This document shows positions 1 to 5,284 of a DNA stretch of 5,284 nucleotides, piece after piece; the stretch's first letter is position 1; the number at the start of each line of letters is the position of its first letter. The DNA lies in NCBI GenBank assembly GCA_025352585.1, contig JANXTD010000279.1, forward strand, positions 1 to 5,284, written 5' to 3'. Under the pieces are notes generated by a model. It was given only the letters and a program-made list of their open reading frames with translations. It searched no databases and was not told the DNA's origin. The stretch is from Fimbriiglobus sp. Its GTDB lineage: Bacteria > Planctomycetota > Planctomycetia > Gemmatales > Gemmataceae. A program made the position numbers and the translations under genes.

Positions 1-75
1 TTTTCGACCTTGGATGTCCAGAGCTCGCAACGAGCTGCCCAATATTCCTGACAGCTGTCTTTTGTGCCTTCCAGC

Positions 76-81
76 TATCAT
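76..81 (+). promoter_or_regulatory. Possible -10 promoter element
   Basis: TATCAT matches five of six bases of the sigma-70 -10 consensus and lies in the A/T-richest part of the region upstream of the first gene. The best -35-like hexamer, CTGACA at 48-53, is 22 bases away, which is too far for a standard spacer, and there is no extended -10 TG. It would give a 5' untranslated leader of roughly 125 bases. This is a weak call by eye. Confidence 0.2.
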
Positions 82-202
82 ACTCCCGACCCGCCGGGCG
101 ATTGCGGCCTTTCGCTGAACCGGCACCGCCCGCCCAACCGATCTCACCGTTAGGAACCGCGCCACCGGACCCCCACTCGGGCCTGGCGCGGGCGTTCGTA
201 GC

Positions 203-207
203 GGAGG
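203..207 (+). promoter_or_regulatory. Ribosome binding site of the Pro-rich HEAT protein gene
   Basis: GGAGG is a full Shine-Dalgarno core placed seven bases before the ATG at 215. It supports that start, which also places a signal peptide at the very N-terminus. The eight bases GCGGAGGG (201-208), followed by six bases and ATG, recur exactly at the next gene. Confidence 0.75.
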
Positions 208-214
208 GCGGGGC

Positions 215-1687
215 ATGGCGCGGTGGATCGGCTGGGGGGCACTTGCCCTCGTCTGGGCGACGGTCGCGGCCGGGCAGACCCCCGCCCCGACCCCGGTGGC
301 CGCCGGGCCGCGCGTCGGCGAAGTCATGACCTTCCGCACCTCCGGGCAGCCGGACCGGCGCGTCCGTATCGTCCGCGTCGTCGGCACGCCGGACACGGAC
401 GGCCTCGCGGACGTCGAAGACCTCGGCACCGGGGCGAAGTACGCCGTGCCACTGAAGGTCGCCGCGATGATGGCCCGCGCCAGCTTCGCCGACGCCCCGG
501 CCGCGCCGGCCGCGGTCGCGCCGGCGCTCAAGCCGGGCAACGCGTCGCCCCTGCCGTCGGTCGCGCAAACCTTGCCGAGGGTGCCGCCGCCGGCCAGCGA
601 GAACGGCTGGCCGCGCAACGCCACGCCGCCGGCCGCGGTGGCGGCGAAGCCCCGCCCGGCCCCGACCGTCGCGAACCGCCCTAGTGAATTGCGCGCCGCG
701 CTGCCGCCGCCGACGAACGTGCGCGGCCTGATGCGCCCCGAGACGCCGCCGGCCCCGGTGACGCCGCCCCGGCCTACGCCGCCCGCCCCCGCCCCGACGC
801 CGGTGCCGACGTTCACGCTGTCGCGGGCGAAGTTCGACCCGCCGGTGCCGCCGCCGGCCCCCGCGCGCCGGCCGGCCGTGTCGGTCGAGCCGTCGGAAAC
901 CGTCGTCGCCTACCGGGCGGTGCCGCCGACGGTCGCCGTCGAGGTGGACGAGACGAGGGTCGTCGCGGCGTCGGCGAGCCGGCCGGCCGAGCCGTCGGGG
1001 ATTCGGTCGCCGCAAGTGGCGATCGCCCCGCCAGAGTACGTCGTCGTCCCGGTGCTGGAGTACACCCCCGGCGCCGTGACGCCGCCGGCCGTCGCGGCTC
1101 CTGTCGTCACGCCGCCGGTCGCCGTGGTCGCCGCTCCGGCCCCAGACCCCTACGGCCCGCCGCCGGTGACGCCGCTCGCCGAGCCGCGGGCCGCTAACGA
1201 CGCCCCAGTCGCCGCGCCCCCGCCCGTCGTGGTCGCACCGCCCGTCGTGGTCGCGCCGCCCGTCGTGGCCGCGCCGCCCGCCCCTGTGACGCCGCCGGTG
1301 GTCGTCCAGGCGAGCCGCGTGGTGCCGGCCGCGCCGGCCGAGGTCGCGGTGCGGGCGCAGGGGATTCCGGCGCAGATGCTCGAAGAGGTCCAGCCGTTCG
1401 TCAACGACCTGTTCCAGGCGCTGCGGCCGTCGTCGCGGGAGCGGGCGGCGACGGCGCTGGCCGAGGGGCGCTACGGCGGGCGGGCCGAGGTCAAGGCGAC
1501 GCTCGCCCGCGCCGCGCTGATCGACCCCGCCCCGAGCGTGCGGGCGCACTGCATCGCGCAGCTCGCCCGCCTCGGCTACCACGAGTCGAGTTACGTGAGC
1601 TACCTCGACGCCTGCGCCGAGTCGGGACACGACCTCGTGAAGAAGGCCGCGACCGACGCCCTGGCGCGACTCGTCAGCCGCAACTGA
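215..1687 (+). CDS. Secreted Pro/Ala-rich protein with C-terminal HEAT-like domain
   Basis: This is a 490-residue protein of unknown function, probably exported. Residues 1-20 look like a Sec signal peptide: Arg3, a hydrophobic stretch of Gly/Ala/Leu/Val/Trp, and a V-A-A site ending at 19. Residues 33-84 are a compact segment with alternating hydrophobics (GEVMTF, RVRIVRVVG, ADVEDLGTG, KYAVPL) that could be a small SH3-like beta module. Residues ~90-385 are low-complexity Pro/Ala/Val sequence with recurrent TPP and PPVVV motifs, likely an extended spacer. Residues 387-488 are well-mixed and helical, with HEAT-repeat signatures such as DPAPSVRAHCIAQLARLG (437-454) and a following helix pair ending VKKAATDALARL. 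Similar HEAT-type ends on exported Pro-rich proteins are known to me from planctomycetes. I infer a scaffold or binding role in the periplasm or at the envelope; no catalytic motif is visible. The start is fixed by a good ribosome binding site and the signal peptide. The coding call is firm, the function is open. Confidence 0.88.
   Translation: MARWIGWGALALVWATVAAGQTPAPTPVAAGPRVGEVMTFRTSGQPDRRVRIVRVVGTPDTDGLADVEDLGTGAKYAVPLKVAAMMARASFADAPAAPAAVAPALKPGNASPLPSVAQTLPRVPPPASENGWPRNATPPAAVAAKPRPAPTVANRPSELRAALPPPTNVRGLMRPETPPAPVTPPRPTPPAPAPTPVPTFTLSRAKFDPPVPPPAPARRPAVSVEPSETVVAYRAVPPTVAVEVDETRVVAASASRPAEPSGIRSPQVAIAPPEYVVVPVLEYTPGAVTPPAVAAPVVTPPVAVVAAPAPDPYGPPPVTPLAEPRAANDAPVAAPPPVVVAPPVVVAPPVVAAPPAPVTPPVVVQASRVVPAAPAEVAVRAQGIPAQMLEEVQPFVNDLFQALRPSSRERAATALAEGRYGGRAEVKATLARAALIDPAPSVRAHCIAQLARLGYHESSYVSYLDACAESGHDLVKKAATDALARLVSRN
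1220..1273 (+). repeat. Three tandem 18-base repeats coding PPVVVA
   Basis: The unit CCGCCCGTCGTGGTCGCR occurs three times head to tail at 1220-1237, 1238-1255 and 1256-1273. The third copy has one further change, GTC to GCC, so it reads PPVVAA. A partial fourth copy (CCGCCCG) follows at 1274-1280. The repeats are in frame and lie in the Pro-rich linker of the secreted protein. The near-identity at DNA level points to recent slippage or unequal exchange, so the linker length may vary between strains. Confidence 0.9.
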
Positions 1688-1690
1688 GCC

Positions 1691-1717
1691 GCGCGTTGCC
1701 CCGCGTCGGGCAAGCGC
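1691..1717 (+). terminator. Bulged hairpin after the Pro-rich HEAT gene
   Basis: GCGC (1691-1694), a bulged G at 1695, and TTGCCC (1696-1701) pair with GGGCAA (1708-1713) and GCGC (1714-1717) around a six-base loop. This gives a ten-pair GC-rich stem that begins four bases after the TGA stop. No T-run follows, so it is not a classic intrinsic terminator. It could mark the transcript 3' end or protect it. A second small inverted repeat, GGCAG-g-CTGCC, follows at 1730-1740. Confidence 0.4.
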
Positions 1718-2130
1718 TGCCCCAGGCGCGGCAGGCTGCCCGCGACTCGCGCAACGGCCCAGGTGTCCGCCGGGATTTCTCCCCCCTGGCGACCCCGACG
1801 AAGTGCCTGGAAACGTGCGGCTTCGGGGTTGGGAGCGGTTGTAACGGCGGCGTCAGAAGTGGATTCAGAGATTTTTCGCCGTCGGGCACGGGAAATGTCT
1901 TGTAAGTTACCGGCGAGTTCGATACAGATCGCACTCGCTTCCTGACCCGCGGGGCTTCCGGTGGTCCGCTAAGGCCCAACCGATCCCGCGACGTGTGGCC
2001 CCAAACCCCCCACGCCGTTCCACGGATCAGGTCCCCGTTCGGTTCGCCGACCCGGCCCCAGGCTCACCCACCGAGCCTCCTCCTCCCGGCCGCTTCCCCG
2101 GACCGCTTCCTCATCGTCGCCCGCGGCCGC

Positions 2131-2145
2131 GCCCCATTACGGGGC
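2131..2145 (+). other. Small hairpin in the leader of the 185-residue protein gene
   Basis: GCCCC (2131-2135) and GGGGC (2141-2145) form a perfect five-base stem with the loop ATTAC. It is the first of two hairpins in the 80 bases before the start codon. The high local GC content makes such stems likely by chance, so any regulatory meaning is uncertain. Confidence 0.3.
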
Positions 2146-2164
2146 CGCGCCCGCACTGTCCCGA

Positions 2165-2182
2165 CACCGGTTGCCCCCGGTG
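2165..2182 (+). other. Hairpin just upstream of the ribosome binding site
   Basis: CACCGG (2165-2170) pairs perfectly with CCGGTG (2177-2182) across a six-base loop. The stem ends about eight bases before the GGAGG core of the following gene. Structures so close to a ribosome binding site can modulate translation, but nothing else here identifies a riboswitch or leader peptide. Confidence 0.35.
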
Positions 2183-2189
2183 CCATCGC

Positions 2190-2194
2190 GGAGG
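2190..2194 (+). promoter_or_regulatory. Ribosome binding site that sets the start of the 185-residue protein
   Basis: GGAGG ends seven bases before the ATG at 2202. The frame stays open upstream to 1995, but that stretch has no comparable site at its start and encodes Pro/Arg-rich nonsense. This element is the main reason for the shorter start at 2202. Confidence 0.75.
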
Positions 2195-2201
2195 GTTTGT
2201 C

Positions 2202-2759
2202 ATGGCTGGTAGCGAACTCCTGATCGCGGCAATGTTGCTCACGATCCCCCCCGGCATCCCGGCCCCGTGCCCCCCGGAGGCCGACTTCCCCGCCCTGCGC
2301 GACGCCATCCACCAGGTCGCGGTGAAGTGGGAAATCCTCGACGAGCGCGAGACGCGCTACGTCCTGACCCGTGCCGAGGACTTCTGCACCGACTTGAACA
2401 TGCTGCGCCGCCGCTACCGCGACCTCGAAGACGCCCCCAAGGTCGGCGACAGCGTCCGCTTCCCGGAGCGGCACTTCGTCAACGAGCAGGTGAAGTTCAA
2501 CCGCGTCTTCCGCCGGCACATCGACGAGCGCCGGCAACTCGAGGCCGACCGCGCCGACAGCCTCCGCAACGTCGTCACCGAGACCGACCGGCTGTACCAA
2601 GTGTGGGACTCGGTCCGCGACGCCCGCTGCGACTTCTACTACGTGACCGTACGCCGGCAGGCGCTGAAGAAGCTGCGCGACATGATCGGTGAGGAGGCCT
2701 ACGCCCAGGCCGAGTTGCCCGCCAACGTGCCGACCTGGCGCTTCAACGAGATGAAGTGA
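2202..2759 (+). CDS. Uncharacterised helical protein upstream of the TolC-like gene
   Basis: This gene encodes 185 residues of unknown function. Residues 5-21 form a hydrophobic stretch (LLIAAMLLTIPPGIPA) that could be a signal peptide cut after Ala21. The lack of basic residues before it and the presence of Glu5 make export uncertain. From residue 26 on the chain is strongly charged and predicted by eye to be mostly alpha-helical, with long Arg/Glu/Asp-rich stretches (about 33-78 and 90-165) that could form a coiled coil. Three cysteines lie at 23, 62 and 143. Aromatic positions such as W43, W135, the FYY at 145-147 and W179 suggest a folded core. No catalytic motif or named domain was recognised. 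The stop is 110 bases before the TolC-like lipoprotein gene on the same strand, so an accessory role in that export system is possible but only inferred. An in-frame ATG at 2232 is a weaker alternative start. Confidence 0.82.
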   Translation: MAGSELLIAAMLLTIPPGIPAPCPPEADFPALRDAIHQVAVKWEILDERETRYVLTRAEDFCTDLNMLRRRYRDLEDAPKVGDSVRFPERHFVNEQVKFNRVFRRHIDERRQLEADRADSLRNVVTETDRLYQVWDSVRDARCDFYYVTVRRQALKKLRDMIGEEAYAQAELPANVPTWRFNEMK

Positions 2760-2772
2760 CGGCGGCCGCGAT

Positions 2773-2790
2773 TCGGCGTCATCGGCGTCA
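2773..2790 (+). repeat. Tandem 9-base direct repeat upstream of the TolC-like gene
   Basis: TCGGCGTCA occurs twice head to tail at 2773-2781 and 2782-2790, in the 110-base spacer between the 185-residue protein and the TolC-like gene. It could be a binding site for a regulator or a simple duplication. There is no further copy nearby. Confidence 0.6.
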
Positions 2791-2797
2791 AGTGGGG

Positions 2798-2803
2798 TAA
2801 ACT
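2798..2803 (+). promoter_or_regulatory. Possible -10 element before the TolC-like gene
   Basis: TAAACT matches four of six bases of the sigma-70 -10 consensus and lies in a short A/T-containing stretch 66 bases before the start codon. No good -35 is found at 16-18 bases upstream; that position falls in the tandem repeat. If real, the TolC-like gene would have its own promoter in addition to any read-through from the gene before it. Confidence 0.2.
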
Positions 2804-2856
2804 CCGCGGTCGATACCGTTCGTGACGGATGCGCTACGGGGCGCGGTTCTCACGAC

Positions 2857-2861
2857 GGGGG
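2857..2861 (+). promoter_or_regulatory. Weak ribosome binding site of the TolC-like gene
   Basis: GGGGG lies eight bases before the ATG at 2870. It is a poorer Shine-Dalgarno match than the GGAGG of the two genes upstream. The start is supported mainly by the lipoprotein signal peptide that begins there. Confidence 0.4.
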
Positions 2862-2869
2862 TTCACGAC

Positions 2870-5284
2870 ATGCGGGGGAACTGGACGCGGGTCGCCGTGA
2901 CGCTCACGCTGACCCTGGCGACGCTGGCCGGCTGCTCGCGGCAGGCGTTCCGCCAGCGGGCCGACCGCGACGTCGAGGGCGTCATCACGCAGAAGAACGT
3001 GAACCCCGCCTGGGCCGTCGAGAACTGGCACGCCTACCCCGACGGCCGCGCCCGCTTCGCCGACCCGAGTTGCCCCGACTTCCCGCCGTACCCGCCCGAC
3101 GACTACTACGCCAACCTCACCGCCCCGACGCCGCAACGCCCCGGCCGCGGCGGGGCCGGCCGCACCGAGGGCGACGGGTACATTGCGCAAATCTGCGCCT
3201 GGGACGCCGCCAACCGCGCCGAGGACGCCGCGACGCTCGCCGCGGAGCCGAAGAAGAAACTCGACGGCGCGGCGGCGGCCAACGAAGCGCTGAGTGCGGT
3301 CGTCGGCGGCACGGCCAACTACCAGAATGTGTTCGCCACCGCCGACCCGCCCTTCCGCCTGCGCCTCGACCAGTCGATCGAGTTGGCGCTGTTCAACGCC
3401 CGCGAATTCCAGGACCGCCGCGAAGACCTGTACCTCGCCGCGCTGCCGGTGACGCTGGAGCGCTTCAGCTTCGCGGCGCAGGCGTTCGCCTCGGAGCAAC
3501 TCGTCCGCACCAGCCTCGGCCGCGACCTGCCCGGCGGCGGCGGCGACCAGTGGAGCTTCAGCACGACCGCCGGCGTGAACCGCCGCTTCGCCACCGGTGC
3601 GACGCTCGTGGTGCGCCTCGCCAACCAGATCGTCGTCGACCTCTCCGGCGTCAACCCGCAAGTCAGCCTGTCGAACCTCGGCGTGACCTTCCTCCAGCCG
3701 CTGTTACGCGGCGGCGGCTGGGCGGTGACGCTCGAGAACTTGACGCAGGCCGAGCGGACACTTCTTTACGCCGTGCGCTCCTACGCCCGCTTCCGCAAGG
3801 TCTTCTACGTGGCGATGGCGGGGCAGGGCGACTACGCCAACAACCCCTACGGCTTGCAAGGACTCGCGGCGAACCTCGGCCGCGGCGTCGGGGCCAACCT
3901 CACCGCCCGGCAAGTCGGCTACCTGCCGACGGTGTTGCGCGGGGCGACGCTCGCCAACGAGCGCAAAAACGTCGCGGCCCTCGAGCAGTTCTTGCTGCTC
4001 TTCGAGAACCTCAAGGAGGGCGGCGGGGTCAACGAGTTGCAGGTCAACCGCGTCGAGCAGAACCTGCTGCGGAGCCGCTCGACGGTCCTCGTCAGCACGC
4101 GGCTCTACCTCGACAACCTCGACGCGTTCAAGCTGCAACTCGGCGTGCCGGCGACGATGCCGATCGAACTCGACGACGGCCCGCTGCGGCCGATCCGCAC
4201 CCAACTCGGCCGCTTCGAGGACGTGTACGAGCAACTGCGCGACGTGGAGGCGGCCGGCGGCCAGTTCACGCCGGGGGAGCCGGGGGCGGCGCTGCGGACG
4301 CGGTGGATGAAGCTGTTCACCGAAAGCCCGCTGGTGCGCGGCACCCGCTTCGCCCGCGACTACCCGGCCCAGGCCGCGGAACTTCGCCGCCAGCTCGACG
4401 CGGAACTCGCCCGGCAATTCACGGCCCTCTCAGAAACCCGGCGTAAGTTGTACGACGTGCGGGCCGACCGCCAGGCCAAGAACCTGCCCGAGCCGCCGGA
4501 ACTGATCGGCGAACTCGCGGCGATCGAGGCGGCCGTCGATCGCATCGGCTTCGAGCAGCAGTTGCGCCGCTACGAGATGCAGTCGTGGCTGCGGCTGCCC
4601 CCGGAGCGTCAGGCGGGCGAGCAGGCCAGCCAGTTCCGCGCGGTCTTCGAGGCTGGGGCGCTCGTCGCCATCCAGCCGCGCGACCAGCGCCTGAGCCGCA
4701 TCCGCGCGACCTACCCGCAACTGCCGGCGCTCGCCGTTGACGGCTGCGACCTGCTGCGGATGCCGCTCGACGACGCGTACACGAAGGTGGCCCAGGCGGC
4801 GCTCGTCAACCGGCTCGACCTCATGAACGCGCGGGCGCAAGTCGTGGACCAGTGGCGCAAAATCGCCGTGACTGCGAACTCGCTGCTGGGTACCTTCGAC
4901 GTGCAGTACGACCTCGCGGCGACGACCCCGCCCGGCGGCAACAACGGCTCGGCGCTGGCCCAGACGCGGACGCAGAACACGCTCACCATCCGGGCCGAGC
5001 CGCCGTTCGTCCGGCGGGCCGAGCGCAACAGCTACCGGTCGTCGCTGATCGCCTACCAGCGGCAGCGGCGCAACTTGCAGGCGTTCGAGGACAACATTCT
5101 CACCGACTCGCGGCAGGATTTGCGCACCCTGCGGCAGTTGGCCGAGACGTACAATCTGCAACAGCGCGCGGTCGAACTCGCCTACGCTCAGGTGGACAAC
5201 GCGCGGAGCACGTTCGTCGCCCCGCCCGACCCCGCGGCGCGGGAAAGTGCCGGGAACGTGGCCGCTTTAACGCAGCAATTGCTG
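2870..5284 (+). CDS. TolC-family outer membrane efflux lipoprotein, 3' end cut off by the window
   Basis: The frame is open from 2870 to the last base: 805 codons, no stop. Proteins of this family form the outer-membrane and periplasmic duct of tripartite efflux pumps or type I secretion. Residues 1-22 are a lipoprotein signal ending in the lipobox L-A-G-C, with acylation expected at Cys22. Residues 23-165 are a long tail with NPAWAVENWHAYPD (45-58) and PPYPPDD (72-78). The first efflux-protein half starts near D167 (DQSIELALFNAREFQDRR), then has Gly-rich beta-strand-like sequence, QPLLRGGG (276-283), AERTLLYAVRSYARFRKVF from 294, and a helix ending LQLGVP (422-427). Residues ~430-625 are an extra, mostly helical insert. 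The second half restarts with NRLDLMNARAQVVDQWRK (from 647) and continues through RRAERNSYRSSLIAYQRQRR and FEDNI (from 739). E. coli TolC is under 500 residues, so this protein is far larger. The C-terminus is missing only because the window ends. The family call is firm; the substrate is unknown. Confidence 0.9.
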   Translation, partial: MRGNWTRVAVTLTLTLATLAGCSRQAFRQRADRDVEGVITQKNVNPAWAVENWHAYPDGRARFADPSCPDFPPYPPDDYYANLTAPTPQRPGRGGAGRTEGDGYIAQICAWDAANRAEDAATLAAEPKKKLDGAAAANEALSAVVGGTANYQNVFATADPPFRLRLDQSIELALFNAREFQDRREDLYLAALPVTLERFSFAAQAFASEQLVRTSLGRDLPGGGGDQWSFSTTAGVNRRFATGATLVVRLANQIVVDLSGVNPQVSLSNLGVTFLQPLLRGGGWAVTLENLTQAERTLLYAVRSYARFRKVFYVAMAGQGDYANNPYGLQGLAANLGRGVGANLTARQVGYLPTVLRGATLANERKNVAALEQFLLLFENLKEGGGVNELQVNRVEQNLLRSRSTVLVSTRLYLDNLDAFKLQLGVPATMPIELDDGPLRPIRTQLGRFEDVYEQLRDVEAAGGQFTPGEPGAALRTRWMKLFTESPLVRGTRFARDYPAQAAELRRQLDAELARQFTALSETRRKLYDVRADRQAKNLPEPPELIGELAAIEAAVDRIGFEQQLRRYEMQSWLRLPPERQAGEQASQFRAVFEAGALVAIQPRDQRLSRIRATYPQLPALAVDGCDLLRMPLDDAYTKVAQAALVNRLDLMNARAQVVDQWRKIAVTANSLLGTFDVQYDLAATTPPGGNNGSALAQTRTQNTLTIRAEPPFVRRAERNSYRSSLIAYQRQRRNLQAFEDNILTDSRQDLRTLRQLAETYNLQQRAVELAYAQVDNARSTFVAPPDPAARESAGNVAALTQQLL

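Larger units (their letters stand above)
1..214. other. Non-coding leader upstream of the first gene
   Basis: No reading frame here has coding character. The first ~95 bases are much richer in A/T than the rest of the window, as expected for a promoter-bearing intergenic region. Two small symmetric elements are visible: a 6-bp inverted repeat AGCTCG-caa-CGAGCT at 22-36, and a perfect 10-bp palindrome GACAGCTGTC at 50-59. The stretch from about 100 to 200 is GC-rich 5' untranslated sequence leading to the ribosome binding site at 203-207. The end of a neighbouring gene to the left cannot be recognised. Confidence 0.6.
1688..2201. other. 514-base intergenic region, no gene recognised
   Basis: Reading frames cross this stretch on both strands, but their translations are Pro/Arg-rich and lack signals or plausible starts. 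I treat it as non-coding. From left to right it holds the hairpin after the first gene, a patch at about 1836-1935 richer in A/T than its surroundings, and a structured GC-rich leader before the next gene. Within the A/T-richer patch TTGTAA occurs twice (1839-1844 and 1900-1905). The second copy overlaps the 9-base palindrome GTAAGTTAC (1902-1910) and is followed after 17 bases by TACAGA (1923-1928), a poor -10. This patch is the most likely home of a promoter for the downstream genes, but no element is convincing. Confidence 0.55.

Noticed and set aside
22..36. Inverted repeat AGCTCG-caa-CGAGCT as a terminator of a gene to the left
   Set aside because: The stem is only six pairs with a three-base loop, there is no T-run after it, and no end of a neighbouring gene can be seen.
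1674..1979. - strand frame of 101 codons in the intergenic gap
   Set aside because: It overlaps the end of the first gene and the hairpin after it. The product has no hydrophobic core or motif, and I see no convincing ribosome binding site.
2123..2130. Palindromic octamer GCGGCCGC, also at 2762-2769
   Set aside because: Both copies are in gaps before genes, but an all-G/C octamer is expected by chance in DNA this rich in GC, and no spacing or flanking pattern is shared.
1995..2201. N-terminal extension of the 185-residue protein to an upstream start
   Set aside because: The added 69 residues are Pro/Arg-rich and look like translated non-coding DNA. A GGAGG site directly before the ATG at 2202 argues for the shorter form.
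2834..3661. Long open frame on the - strand (275 codons)
   Set aside because: It lies antisense to the TolC-like lipoprotein gene, whose frame has a signal peptide and family motifs. The antisense product is Val/Gly/Arg/Ala-rich, as expected from the mirror of GC-ending codons.
3070..4446. Long + strand frame of 458 codons
   Set aside because: It is an off-frame shadow of the TolC-like gene. Its translation is dominated by Arg, Pro and Gly with no domain, and it ends inside the true gene.
4430..5161. - strand frame of 243 codons, and others at 3704-4417
   Set aside because: Both are antisense to the second part of the TolC-like gene and have low-complexity Arg/Val/Leu composition with no recognisable start signal.

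Overview
The window is very GC-rich (about 70% by eye). All three genes are on the + strand and use codons that mostly end in G or C. The style of the proteins suggests a planctomycete, most likely a Gemmata-like lineage. The clues are an oversized TolC-type lipoprotein with a long N-terminal tail, a Pro/Ala-rich secreted protein with a HEAT-type C-terminus, and good Shine-Dalgarno sites separated by long spacers. This placement is inferred from protein character; no taxonomic marker gene is present.

Layout. Positions 1-214 are non-coding, and the first ~95 bases are clearly richer in A/T than the rest. Positions 215-1687 encode a 490-residue exported protein: signal peptide, small beta-rich N-terminal module, ~290-residue Pro/Ala/Val linker with a tandem repeat, and a helical HEAT-like C-terminus. 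A bulged hairpin follows within four bases of its stop. Positions 1688-2201 form a 514-base gap with an A/T-richer patch and two small hairpins just before the next gene. Positions 2202-2759 encode a 185-residue helical protein of unknown function. After a 110-base spacer, a large reading frame opens at 2870 and is still open at the last base (805 codons visible). It encodes a lipoprotein of the TolC / outer membrane efflux protein family.

How the genes may work together. The TolC-like protein would be the outer-membrane exit duct of a tripartite efflux or type I secretion system. Its membrane-fusion and inner-membrane partners are not in the window and may lie downstream. The 185-residue protein sits directly upstream on the same strand and could be co-transcribed, but nothing in its sequence proves a role in export. 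The Pro-rich HEAT protein is set apart by the hairpin and the long gap and is probably a separate unit.

No RNA gene, CRISPR array, insertion sequence, integrase or phage gene was seen. I found no convincing new multi-gene system. The most unusual items are the architecture of the TolC-like protein and the uncharacterised 185-residue neighbour.
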